A stretch of DNA of 64,000 bases from Acidovorax sp. SRB_14 (GTDB taxonomy: Bacteria; Pseudomonadota; Gammaproteobacteria; Burkholderiales; Burkholderiaceae_C), in assembly GCF_012932145.1 (NCBI RefSeq), contig NZ_MWOK01000001.1, positions 62,001-126,000 on the forward strand. The letters run 5' to 3'. The position numbers and the translations under genes were made by a program. Under the pieces are notes generated by a model. It had not been told where the DNA came from. It searched no databases and was given only the letters and a program-made list of their open reading frames with translations. Below are positions 53,758 to 61,974 of this stretch, piece after piece; the stretch's first letter is position 1; each line of letters begins with the position of its first letter.

Positions 53758-54099
53758 TCAGTACAGCGGAACCGAGGGATCGAGCTCGCGCGACCACGCG
53801 TCGATGCCGCCGGTGATGTTGGCCACCCGGTCAAAACCGTTGTGTTCCAGAAACGCCGCCACGCGCAGGCTGCGCGCGCCGTGGTGGCACAGACAGGCGA
53901 CCGGGCGCTGCGGGTCGAGCGTGGCGAGCTGCTGGGCAATGCTGCCCATGGGAATGGCGAGGACCTCCAGGCCGGCGCAGCGCACGCTGGCGGTTTGCAG
54001 CTCCCAGGGCTCGCGCACATCGAGCAGCAGGGGCAGCGTGTCGGGCTCGGCATCGGCCAGCCAGTCTTGCAGCTGGGTCGGGCGGATATGGGCAATCAT
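53758..54099 (-). CDS. Single-domain rhodanese
   Basis: A 113-residue sulfurtransferase-type domain; catalytic Cys71 in the loop CHHGARS, with LLLDVREPWE at the front and NITGGIDAWS at the end. It resembles GlpE-like rhodaneses. It lies between pcm and tolC with short gaps, so it is likely cotranscribed. Confidence 0.93.
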   Translation of the reverse strand: MIAHIRPTQLQDWLADAEPDTLPLLLDVREPWELQTASVRCAGLEVLAIPMGSIAQQLATLDPQRPVACLCHHGARSLRVAAFLEHNGFDRVANITGGIDAWSRELDPSVPLY

Positions 54100-54113
54100 G
54101 GGTGCTGCCTGTC

Positions 54114-54827
54114 TCAGAACTTGAAGCTCGAGGGCTCGGGGAAATGCACCAGGCGCGCTGCGTTGGTGTCCCAGGGCCGCGTGGTTTCAAAGCGCTCGCC
54201 GCTGCGGCGCACGAAGGTGGCGCGCATCACGGGCTCTTGCCCGACGATCGCGGCCAGGCGGCCGCCGTCGCGCAGCAGCGCCAGCAGTTCGGGCGGCACG
54301 GCAGCCACCGAGCCGCTGAGCACGATCACGTCGAAGGGACCGTCAGGCACGGCGTCGCGCGCACCGTCGCCCAGGCGCACAGCGGCATTGGCGATGCCGG
54401 CGCGCTGCAGGTTCTCGCGTGCCATGTCGGCCAGCTCGGGCACGATTTCGAGCGATACGACCTGGTCGGCGCAGTGCGCCAGCAGCGCGGCCATGAAGCC
54501 CGAGCCAGCGCCGATCTCGAGCACGCGCTCATGTTTTTGCACCTTCAGGTCGTTCAGCAGGCGCGCCTCGACCTTGGGCGAGAGCATGCATTGGCCGCCG
54601 CGCAGCGCCTCTTCGGGTTCGCCACGCAGCGGGATTTCCATGTCCATGAAGGCCAAGCTGCGGTAGGCCGCGGGCACGAAGTCTTCGCGGCGCACATGGG
54701 CCAGCAGCGAAAGCACGTCGGCGTCGTACACATTCCAGGGCCGGATCTGCTGCTCGATCATGTTGTAGCGGGCCTGCGAGATGGGATCGTGGGGGTACAA
54801 AAACGACGAGTTCAGGGGCAAGGTCAT
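54114..54827 (-). CDS. pcm: Protein-L-isoaspartate O-methyltransferase family protein
   Basis: A 237-residue SAM methyltransferase of the PCMT family, which repairs isoaspartyl residues. RYNMIEQQIRPWNV near the N-terminus, VLEIGAGSGFMAALLA as SAM motif I, and the downstream VSLEIVPELA fit. The substrate-binding region (GGQCMLSPKVEARLL) departs from the classic SQP pattern, so activity on isoaspartate is not certain. The gene is 25 bp downstream of the RND pump and 14 bp upstream of the rhodanese. Confidence 0.85.
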   Translation of the reverse strand: MTLPLNSSFLYPHDPISQARYNMIEQQIRPWNVYDADVLSLLAHVRREDFVPAAYRSLAFMDMEIPLRGEPEEALRGGQCMLSPKVEARLLNDLKVQKHERVLEIGAGSGFMAALLAHCADQVVSLEIVPELADMARENLQRAGIANAAVRLGDGARDAVPDGPFDVIVLSGSVAAVPPELLALLRDGGRLAAIVGQEPVMRATFVRRSGERFETTRPWDTNAARLVHFPEPSSFKF

Positions 54828-54852
54828 GGGAAATCTCCGGAAAGCGGGCGGG

Positions 54853-57800
54853 TCAGGACAAACCCTTGATTCTAGGATGGGCCGCGCCGCCCAGGCGGCG
54901 GCGCGCCCAGCGCGCCAGGTCGTCCATGTAGCAGTACACGACGGGCACGACCACGAGCGTGAGCAGCGACGACGTAATGACGCCGCCAATCACGGCCTGG
55001 CCCATGGGAGCGCGCTGCTCCGAACCTTCGCTGAGTGCAAAGGCCAGCGGCACCATGCCAAAGATCATTGCCAGCGTGGTCATGAGGATGGGCCGCAGGC
55101 GCACGCGCGCGGCCAGCAGCAGGGCTTCGTTGCGCGCCAGGCCCGCCACCGGCTGCCCATCGTCGCCCACGTGGTCCGCGCGCGCGCGGATGGCAAAGTC
55201 GACCAGCAAGATGGCGTTCTTGGTGACCAAGCCCATGAGCATGACCACGCCGATGACCGAGAACATGGACAGCGCCGAGCCGAACATCAGGAGTGCCAGC
55301 ACCACGCCAATCAGCGTCAGCGGCAGCGCCGTCATCAGCGCCAGGGGCTGTAGGAAGCTCTTGAACTGGCTCGCCAGGATCATGTAGATGAACACGATGG
55401 CCAGCACCAGGGCCGAGAGGGCGTAGCCGAAGGCCTCGGCCATGTTCTTGGTCGAGCCGCCGAACTGGTAGCGGTAGCCGGGCGGGAAGGCCACGGTGTC
55501 GAGCGCTTTTTTGATGTCGTTCGAGATGTCGCCCGTGGACCGGTGGTAGGCATTGGCGTTGATGGCCACCTCGCGCGTGAGGTCGCGCCGGTTGATCTGG
55601 TTGGGGCCCGTGGTCTCGCGCACGCTGGCCACCTGGCTCAGCCGCACGATGCGGCTGGCGCCATCGGCCATGGTGAGGGCAAAGGGCAGGCGCTCAAGGT
55701 CTTGCGGCGTGCTGCGCACCTCGGGCGCCAGGCGCACGCTCACGTCGTAGGTCTGGTCGTCGGGCGCGCGCCAGTTGCCCACGGTCTGCCCGGCCACGAG
55801 GATGCGCAGCGCGTTGGCCATCTGCGCCACCGACAGGCCCAGGTCGGACGCGGCGTCGCGGCGCACCTCGACGGCGACGACGGGCTTGTCGTCCTTGAGG
55901 CTCGAGTCGAGGTCGACCAGGCCGGGAATCGCCTGGAGCTTGGCGGTGACCGTGCGGGTCAGGCGCGCGAGCTCCTGCAGGTCGGGGCCCTGCAGCGAGA
56001 ACTCGATCTGCTTTTGCCCGCCCACGGGGTCGAGCAGGCCGACGTGTGTGACGGTGATGCCCGGGATCTGGCGCAGGCGCTCGCGCAGCACGCCAGACAT
56101 CTCGTCCACGCTGCGGCTGCGCGCACGGCGGTCGACCAGGCGCACGTAGATGCTGGCGGAGATCTTGCCCTGCGCGCTGCCGGTGTTGAGGGTCGCGAGC
56201 GTGTAGCGCACCTCGGGCAGGGCGCGCACCAACGCCTCGACCTGCCGCGCCTTGGCCTCGGTGGCTTCGATCGACGAGCCCACCGGGGTGTAGAAATTGA
56301 TCGTGGTTTCGGAAAAATCGGCCTTGGGCACGAATTCGGTGCCCAGCAGCGGCACCATGAAGACGCTGCCCACGAAGATCGCCAGCGCCACGGCCAGCGT
56401 GGTGAGCTTGTGCGCCAGCGCCCAGCGCAGGATGCGCTGGTAGCCCTCGGCCAGCGATTCGGTGGTGCGGTCGAACCAGCCCGTGACGCGGCCAATGGTC
56501 TTGTCGTAGAACGTGGCGGGCCGCGCCGCCTGCCCGTGCTGGTGGATGCTCGGGTCGTGCCAGATGCTCGAGAGCATGGGGTCGAGCGTGAAGCTGACGA
56601 ACATCGAGATCAGCACCGCAGCGACGATGGTGATGCCGAACTCGTGGAAGAACTTGCCGATGATGCCGCCCATGAAACCGATGGGCAGGAACACCGCCAC
56701 GATGGACAGCGTGGTCGCCAGCACCGCCAGGCCGATTTCTTGCGTGCCCTCCATGGCCGCCTGGTAGTTGCCTTTGCCCATCTGCACATGGCGCACGATG
56801 TTCTCGCGCACCACGATGGCGTCGTCGATCAACAGGCCCACGCAGAGCGACAGCGCCATCAGCGTGATCATGTTGATCGTGAAGCCGAACAGGTTCATGA
56901 ACAGGAACGTGCCGATGATGGAGATCGGTAGCGTCAGCCCCGTGATGACCGTGGAGCGCCACGAGTTCAGGAACAGGAACACAATCAGCACCGTGAGCAG
57001 CGCGCCTTCGATCAACGTCTGGCGCACGTTGTCCACCGCCACGCGGATCGGGCGGGCGCTGTCGCCGATGGCCTCCAGACGCACGCCCGAGGGCAGTTCG
57101 GCGCGCAGCGCGGCCACGGCTTGGTTCAGGCCATCGACCACCTCGATGGTGTTCTCGCCCTGCGCCTTCTGCACCGACAGCAGCAGCGTGCGCTGGCCGT
57201 TGTAAAGCGCCAGGCTCTCGACCTCTTGCGCGCCGTCCTGCACGCGCGCCAGTTGCTCGACGCGCACGGGCGCGCCGTTCTTGCGCGCCACGATGATGCG
57301 GCCGAAGTCGTCCGGGCGCCGCAGGCGCGCGTCGATCTGCACCACGCGTTCCTGCGCCAGCGAGCGGATGGCGCCCAGAGGCAGGTCCTGGTTTTCGTTG
57401 CGCACCGCCTGCGCCACCTGGTCGGGCGTGATGCCGAACGCTTCCAGCGCCTGCGGGTCGAGGTAGATGTTGATCTCTCGCGCGGTGGCCCCCACCAGGT
57501 TCACGGCGCCCACGCCGCGCACGTTCTCGAGACGTTTCTTGAGCGTCTGCTCGGCCCAGCTGCTGAGCTCGACCGCGCTGCGCTGCGTGCCCGCCGTCCC
57601 ATCGGGCAGCACGGCCAGCGACCAGACGGCGCGGCTGGCCGGGTCGAAACGCAGCACCCGCGGCTCCTTGACCTCGGTGCGCAGGTTGGGGCGCACGCTG
57701 GCCACTTTCTCGCGCACGTCCTCGGCGGCTTTTCGCCCGTCGATGTGCAGCTGGAACTCGATGATGACCAGGGCGCTGCCCTCGTAGCTGCGCGAGGTCA

Positions 57801-58038
57801 GGGCGTTGATGCCGGCGATCGAGTTGACGGCTTCTTCGATCTTCTTGGTGACCTCGCTCTCTACGATCTCGGGCGAGGCGCCCGGGTAGTCGGCGGCAAC
57901 GACGACGATGGGGAAATCAATGTCGGGGAACTGGTCGACCTTGAGCCGCTGGTACGAAAACACGCCCAGCACCACGAAGGCGAGCATGACCATGGTGGCG
58001 AACACTGGGTTTTTCAGGCTGACTTGGGTAAACCACAT
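54853..58038 (-). CDS. RND multidrug efflux pump, inner-membrane subunit
   Basis: HAE-1/MdtB-like RND transporter of 1,061 residues with twelve membrane helices and two large periplasmic loops. [13 protein letters not shown] in TM4 contains the proton-relay aspartates; [21 protein letters not shown] (in parts) is typical of the N-terminal porter region. It follows the MFP gene by 15 bp. Substrates cannot be read from sequence. Confidence 0.95.
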   Translation of the reverse strand: MWFTQVSLKNPVFATMVMLAFVVLGVFSYQRLKVDQFPDIDFPIVVVAADYPGASPEIVESEVTKKIEEAVNSIAGINALTSRSYEGSALVIIEFQLHIDGRKAAEDVREKVASVRPNLRTEVKEPRVLRFDPASRAVWSLAVLPDGTAGTQRSAVELSSWAEQTLKKRLENVRGVGAVNLVGATAREINIYLDPQALEAFGITPDQVAQAVRNENQDLPLGAIRSLAQERVVQIDARLRRPDDFGRIIVARKNGAPVRVEQLARVQDGAQEVESLALYNGQRTLLLSVQKAQGENTIEVVDGLNQAVAALRAELPSGVRLEAIGDSARPIRVAVDNVRQTLIEGALLTVLIVFLFLNSWRSTVITGLTLPISIIGTFLFMNLFGFTINMITLMALSLCVGLLIDDAIVVRENIVRHVQMGKGNYQAAMEGTQEIGLAVLATTLSIVAVFLPIGFMGGIIGKFFHEFGITIVAAVLISMFVSFTLDPMLSSIWHDPSIHQHGQAARPATFYDKTIGRVTGWFDRTTESLAEGYQRILRWALAHKLTTLAVALAIFVGSVFMVPLLGTEFVPKADFSETTINFYTPVGSSIEATEAKARQVEALVRALPEVRYTLATLNTGSAQGKISASIYVRLVDRRARSRSVDEMSGVLRERLRQIPGITVTHVGLLDPVGGQKQIEFSLQGPDLQELARLTRTVTAKLQAIPGLVDLDSSLKDDKPVVAVEVRRDAASDLGLSVAQMANALRILVAGQTVGNWRAPDDQTYDVSVRLAPEVRSTPQDLERLPFALTMADGASRIVRLSQVASVRETTGPNQINRRDLTREVAINANAYHRSTGDISNDIKKALDTVAFPPGYRYQFGGSTKNMAEAFGYALSALVLAIVFIYMILASQFKSFLQPLALMTALPLTLIGVVLALLMFGSALSMFSVIGVVMLMGLVTKNAILLVDFAIRARADHVGDDGQPVAGLARNEALLLAARVRLRPILMTTLAMIFGMVPLAFALSEGSEQRAPMGQAVIGGVITSSLLTLVVVPVVYCYMDDLARWARRRLGGAAHPRIKGLS

Positions 58039-58053
58039 GGCGGGGGCGGGCGC

Positions 58054-59220
58054 TCAGGGGTTGGCGGGCGGTGCGGAACTGGCGGGCGGCAGCCGCAGCG
58101 CCGTGCCTTCGGGCAGCGGCCCGACCCGGCCGGCCAGCACCTGGGCACCCTCGGGCAGTCCCTCAACGGCTACGAGGGCTTGGCCATCGGCCTGGCTGCG
58201 CGCCCCGGTGCGCACGTTGCGGTGCGCCACGCGGCCGTTGTCGGCCACCTGCACGTAGGGCGCCGGCTTGTCGGTGCGCACGGCGTCCAGCGGCACGGCG
58301 AGCAGGTCGGCGGCGCCGGTGTCGAGCGTGCCCTGCACAAACAGGCCCTGGCGCAGCACGGCGTCGACCTGAACGCCTTCCACCGCCAGGTACACCGGCA
58401 CCGTGCGGCTGCCGGCCTGGGCGCTGGGGTTGATGCGCGCAACCGTGGCGCTGACGGGGCCGCCATGCCCTTCGATCTGCAGGCGGGCCGCCTGGCCCAC
58501 GCGCACGGCCAGCGCGTCGGCCGGCGCCAGCAGCGCTTCGACCTCCATGGCCGAGAGGTCGACCACCTCTAGGATGCGGGCCTCGACCGCGACGCGTTCG
58601 CCGTTCTGCGCCAGACGCTGCGCCACCTGGCCGCTGATGGGGCTGCGCAGCACCGTGTCGGTCAGCGACTTGCGTGCCACCTCGGCCGCGGCCAGCGCCG
58701 CCTGGTACGAGGACTGCGCCGCCTGCAGGCTGGCCTGCGATGTGTCGAGCGCGGTGCGGGAAATGAAGCCCTGGTCCACCAGGGCGCGGTTGTTGTCGAA
58801 CTGGCGCTGGCCGATGTCCACCTGCGCGCGCGCGGCATCGGCCTGCTGCTGCGCCTGGCGCAGGCGCGCTTGCATCTCGACCGCTTCGATGCGCGCCACC
58901 TCCTGGCCCGCACGCACGCTGTCGCCCTCGCGCAGCGTCAGGCCCTGCAACTCGCCTGCCACGCGCGCCTTGATGGTGGCCGACTGCACGGCGCGCAGCG
59001 TGCCCGACACGGGCACGCCCAGCACCAGGTTTTGCCGGCGCACGGTCCAGATTTCGCCCGGCGCAATCTCCATCGCGACGGCGGCTGCGGGCGCGGATGC
59101 CACCGCCAAGGACCTTTGCTGCGCCTGGCGCGCCAGCACCGCGCGCAGCACGCCTGCGCCGACGAGGCACACCACAAGGGCTGCGACAAGCCACGGAATC
59201 CAACGTTTCTTGGAGGTCAT
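58054..59220 (-). CDS. RND efflux membrane-fusion protein
   Basis: Periplasmic adaptor of 388 residues with an N-terminal membrane anchor (9-31), a biotinyl-lipoyl-like hybrid motif (IKARVAGELQGL ... EGDSVRAGQEVARIE), an alpha-hairpin rich in Gln/Ala (about 105-165), a beta-barrel domain and a Pro/Ala-rich end. It links the RND pump to TolC. It is between tetR and the pump, 31 bp after tetR. Confidence 0.94.
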   Translation of the reverse strand: MTSKKRWIPWLVAALVVCLVGAGVLRAVLARQAQQRSLAVASAPAAAVAMEIAPGEIWTVRRQNLVLGVPVSGTLRAVQSATIKARVAGELQGLTLREGDSVRAGQEVARIEAVEMQARLRQAQQQADAARAQVDIGQRQFDNNRALVDQGFISRTALDTSQASLQAAQSSYQAALAAAEVARKSLTDTVLRSPISGQVAQRLAQNGERVAVEARILEVVDLSAMEVEALLAPADALAVRVGQAARLQIEGHGGPVSATVARINPSAQAGSRTVPVYLAVEGVQVDAVLRQGLFVQGTLDTGAADLLAVPLDAVRTDKPAPYVQVADNGRVAHRNVRTGARSQADGQALVAVEGLPEGAQVLAGRVGPLPEGTALRLPPASSAPPANP

Positions 59221-59251
59221 AGACGGCGAAAGGACGAGAGCGATGGAGGGG

Positions 59252-59935
59252 TCAGCGCGTAGCGATAGGCGTGCCGGCAGGGGCGCAAAGCCCCTGGAGC
59301 AGGATGTCGAGCTGGATGTCGAGGAAGCCCTGCGGCGCCGTGCGGAATGCTTCGGGCACGCACGTGGCCATCGTGTGTTTGCACAGCGTGAGGAAAATCA
59401 GCGGGGCAAGCACCGCATAGACCGCGCAATCGATATCGCAGGCGCGGAACTCGCCGCACTCCACGCCGCGCTGCAGCATGCGGCGGATCAGTTGCTGGCC
59501 GGGGTCGGCCACTTCCTGCTGGTAGAACTGTGCGATCTCGGGAAAGTTGCCCGCCTCGCTGAGCATGAGCTTGGTAATGCCGGAGGCGCGGGTGCTGCCC
59601 ACGTGCTCCCACCATGAGCTGTAGCAGTAGCGCAGCATGTCGGCCGTGCTGCCCTCGAAGCGCTCGAACTCTTCGTTCCAGAGTTGAAACCGCCCGGCTA
59701 TGTTCTCACGCACCACGGCCTTGAACAGCTCTTCCTTGCTCGCGAAGTACAGGAAGAGGGTGCCTTTGGAGACGCCGGCGCGCGCGGCGACCTCGTCGAC
59801 CTTGGTGGCGGCATAGCCCTTTTCGACGAACAGGTCGAGCGCGGCGTCGAGCAGTTCGCCGGGGCGGGCTTCTTTGCGGCGCTCCCGCTTGGGAAGTTCT
59901 GCCGCGCAGGGGTGGGGAAGGGAGGGCGAGGACAT
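59252..59935 (-). CDS. TetR/AcrR-family repressor of the efflux operon
   Basis: A 227-residue regulator with an N-terminal helix-turn-helix (KVDEVAARAGVSKGTLFLYF, about 45-64) and a ligand-binding C-terminal domain. It is the first gene of the tetR-MFP-RND-pcm-rhodanese-tolC run and has a palindromic site just before its ATG overlapping the promoter, so autorepression and repression of the pump are likely. The ATG at 59935 is about 16 nt from the predicted transcript start. Confidence 0.93.
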   Translation of the reverse strand: MSSPSLPHPCAAELPKRERRKEARPGELLDAALDLFVEKGYAATKVDEVAARAGVSKGTLFLYFASKEELFKAVVRENIAGRFQLWNEEFERFEGSTADMLRYCYSSWWEHVGSTRASGITKLMLSEAGNFPEIAQFYQQEVADPGQQLIRRMLQRGVECGEFRACDIDCAVYAVLAPLIFLTLCKHTMATCVPEAFRTAPQGFLDIQLDILLQGLCAPAGTPIATR

Positions 59936-59942
59936 GTTAATG

Positions 59943-59986
59943 ACTGACTGGTTAGTAAATATAACAAGCCGTCCCCACGAGGTCAA
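59943..59986 (-). promoter_or_regulatory. Promoter and TetR-like operator of the efflux operon
   Basis: On the minus strand, TTGACC (59986-59981) and TATATT (59963-59958) are spaced by 17 bp, a near-consensus sigma-70 promoter. The imperfect palindrome ACTGACTGGTTAGT (59943-59956 on the plus strand) covers the transcription start. It has the GACTGACnGGTTAGT look of AcrR/TetR operators. Binding is inferred. Confidence 0.8.
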
Positions 59987-59993
59987 TGTGCGG

Positions 59994-60722
59994 TTATGGC
60001 AGGAAAGGCGCGGACAGCAGGCGCAGGCCGATGGAGATCCACTGCGTGTCCGAGCGGCTGCCAAAGCGGTTGCCAAAGGTGGTGTCGACCTGGACATGGC
60101 CCGGCACGATCCAGTGCCGCAGGCCCAGCTGGTAATAGAGCCGGCCCTGGTTCTGGCTGAAGGTTTCGGCGATCAGCCAGGTGCGCTCGCTCAGCTGCGT
60201 CTCCGAGCCCAGGCCCCAGGTCACGTGGTTGCGCTGCGTGGCGTGTTCGCGCATCCAGCCCAGGTTGGCGTGCAGCACGACGCGGTCGTCCTTGAACGAG
60301 AAGCTGGCGGGCACGTAGGCATACCAGTCGCGGCCCTCTGCGGCCAGCGAATGGCGTACCGTGCCCGCGGCCAGGCCAATGCCCCAGCCGTTGGTCTGCA
60401 GCGGCTTGAGGACCGTCTTGCCCTGCAGCACGGTGTCGGTGGTGGACGGATTGCCATCGTCGCGCAGGCGGCCGCCGCCCAGCGTCAGCTCCAGGTTGCC
60501 GGTGAAATTGCACGCCGGTACGGCCCAGAACTCGGTGCCGCCATGGTTCTTGCGGTCCCAGCTCTCGACCTGGCAGGCCTTGGCATCGACGATGCGGGCG
60601 TCGTCGGTGATCATGGGCCGCGCCGCATGCGCGACCGGGGCGCACAGGCCCATCGCCAACCAGGCGGCGGCGGGCGTACAGACCCATGTCCGGCGGCGGG
60701 CCGGAAGGTGAACAGGGCGCAT
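59994..60722 (-). CDS. Exported protein, probable outer-membrane beta-barrel
   Basis: A 242-residue protein with a long basic N-terminus and signal peptide (cleavage near PVAHAA-RP, residue 33). The mature start RPMITDDARIVDAKACQVESW is a pattern I recall in uncharacterised outer-membrane proteins. The rest alternates polar and hydrophobic residues as in beta strands (VQVDTTFGNRFGS, WISIGLRLL). Function unknown. It is just upstream of the tetR promoter and is transcribed in the same direction. Confidence 0.65.
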   Translation of the reverse strand: MRPVHLPARRRTWVCTPAAAWLAMGLCAPVAHAARPMITDDARIVDAKACQVESWDRKNHGGTEFWAVPACNFTGNLELTLGGGRLRDDGNPSTTDTVLQGKTVLKPLQTNGWGIGLAAGTVRHSLAAEGRDWYAYVPASFSFKDDRVVLHANLGWMREHATQRNHVTWGLGSETQLSERTWLIAETFSQNQGRLYYQLGLRHWIVPGHVQVDTTFGNRFGSRSDTQWISIGLRLLSAPFLP

Positions 60723-60848
60723 GGCAATCTTTCTGCAGCACGGCGCTGCGGTCAAAATTGAGCGGCACTCTACCCCAAGTGCGGTGCCTTGCCGCGGGGA
60801 CGGAGGCGATAATGGTGCCCCACGACGCGACGGCAGAGAGACTACCCC

Positions 60849-61388
60849 ATGACCTTGCAAACCATCACCCTGGGCGGCGGCTGCTTCTGGTGCACCGACG
60901 CAGTCTTTACCCGCGTGCGGGGCATCGCCAGCGTGCAAAGCGGCTACAGCAACGGCCATGTGGCGCAGCCGAGCTACGAGCAGGTCTGCAGCGGCACCAC
61001 TGGCCACAACGAGGTGGTGCGCCTGGCGTACGACCCCGCCGTGATCAGCGTGCGGGAGATTCTTGAGATCTTTTTTGCCACACACGACCCGACCACGCTC
61101 AACCGCCAGGGCAACGACGTGGGGACGCAATACCGCAGCGGCATCTACTATTCGACGCCGGAGCAAAAGCAGGTGGCCGACGAACTGGTGCGCCAACTGA
61201 CCGAAGACCGGGTGTTTGGCGCGCCTCTCACCACCGAGGTGCTGCCCGAGACCAACTACTGGCCGGCCGAGGGCTACCACCAAGACTATTACGCCAAGAA
61301 CCCGAGCGCGGGCTATTGCGCCTTCGTGGTCGGCCCCAAGGTCGAGAAATTCCGCAAGACCTTCGCGCGCTTCCTCAAGCCCGACTGA
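60849..61388 (+). CDS. msrA: Peptide methionine sulfoxide reductase A
   Basis: A 179-residue MsrA that reduces the S-form of methionine sulfoxide in proteins. The catalytic Cys12 is in GGGCFWC; GTQYRSGIYY and the EGYHQDYY segment are conserved. Of the possible resolving cysteines, Cys15 lies within the active-site motif and one is in SAGYCAF near the C-terminus. The gene is monocistronic, divergent from the outer-membrane protein. Confidence 0.96.
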   Translation: MTLQTITLGGGCFWCTDAVFTRVRGIASVQSGYSNGHVAQPSYEQVCSGTTGHNEVVRLAYDPAVISVREILEIFFATHDPTTLNRQGNDVGTQYRSGIYYSTPEQKQVADELVRQLTEDRVFGAPLTTEVLPETNYWPAEGYHQDYYAKNPSAGYCAFVVGPKVEKFRKTFARFLKPD

Positions 61389-61409
61389 GCGCTCCTGCAC
61401 CCCGATCTT

Positions 61410-61808
61410 TTGCCCTCGCTGAAATCCCTCCAGACCGCGCCGGCCAGCAGGCGGCACACCCGCTGGCTGTGGTGCCTGCTGCTGGCCCTGTTGCTGGCGC
61501 CCACGCTCGGCCAGATGCACCGCGTGCTGCATGGCGCGCACCTGCCGGGCGCTGTGTCTTCGTCCGCCGCCAGCGCTCTGCAAGCCGCTGGTGGAGATAC
61601 GGCCTCCTTCGTATCGATCCTGTTCGCCGGACACAGCCCGGCTGAATGCCAACTGCTCGACCAGCTCGCGCTGGGCGACGGGCCGCACGGCGCAGCGCCC
61701 GCGCTGCTGCATCCTTTGCCCGAGGCCTGGCCCGGCGCAGGTCCGCAGCCGCACTTGCGCGTGCGGCGCATTGCGGCATTCCAGGCGCGCGCACCCCCGC
61801 GCGCCTAG
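61410..61808 (+). CDS. Small hydrophobic-N-terminus protein before the TonB receptor (TTG start?)
   Basis: An open frame of 132 codons with no early ATG; it would start with TTG at 61410 (or CTG at 61395). A membrane/signal segment (LWCLLLALLLAPTLGQMH) is followed by histidines (HRVLHGAHLPG) and HSPAECQLLDQLALGDG, resembling DUF2946-like small proteins that accompany metal-related TonB receptors. No Shine-Dalgarno is visible, so the start is doubtful, but codon bias supports a real gene. It is 166 bp upstream of the TonB receptor. Confidence 0.6.
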   Translation: MPSLKSLQTAPASRRHTRWLWCLLLALLLAPTLGQMHRVLHGAHLPGAVSSSAASALQAAGGDTASFVSILFAGHSPAECQLLDQLALGDGPHGAAPALLHPLPEAWPGAGPQPHLRVRRIAAFQARAPPRA

Positions 61809-61854
61809 TCGCGCGAAGGCACCGGCCACCTGCCGGTGTCGCCTCACATTCATT

Positions 61855-61907
61855 TTTATAGCTGCCAACGCTTGTCCAGAAAGCGTTTGGGCCGCTTTTT
61901 ATTGATA
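61855..61907 (+). repeat. Dispersed palindromic repeat before the TonB receptor
   Basis: AACGCTT (61867-61873) and AAGCGTT (61881-61887) form the stem, with TTTTATAGCTGCC before and GGGCCGCTTTTTATTGATA after. It sits in the 166-bp spacer between the small protein and the TonB receptor, and with its T-run might terminate the upstream transcript. Confidence 0.8.
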
Positions 61908-61974
61908 TTCCATGCGCTGCATGGAGTGGCTGGCTGCGTGCGCGCGGCCCGCACAACTCTGTTGAATTGACACC

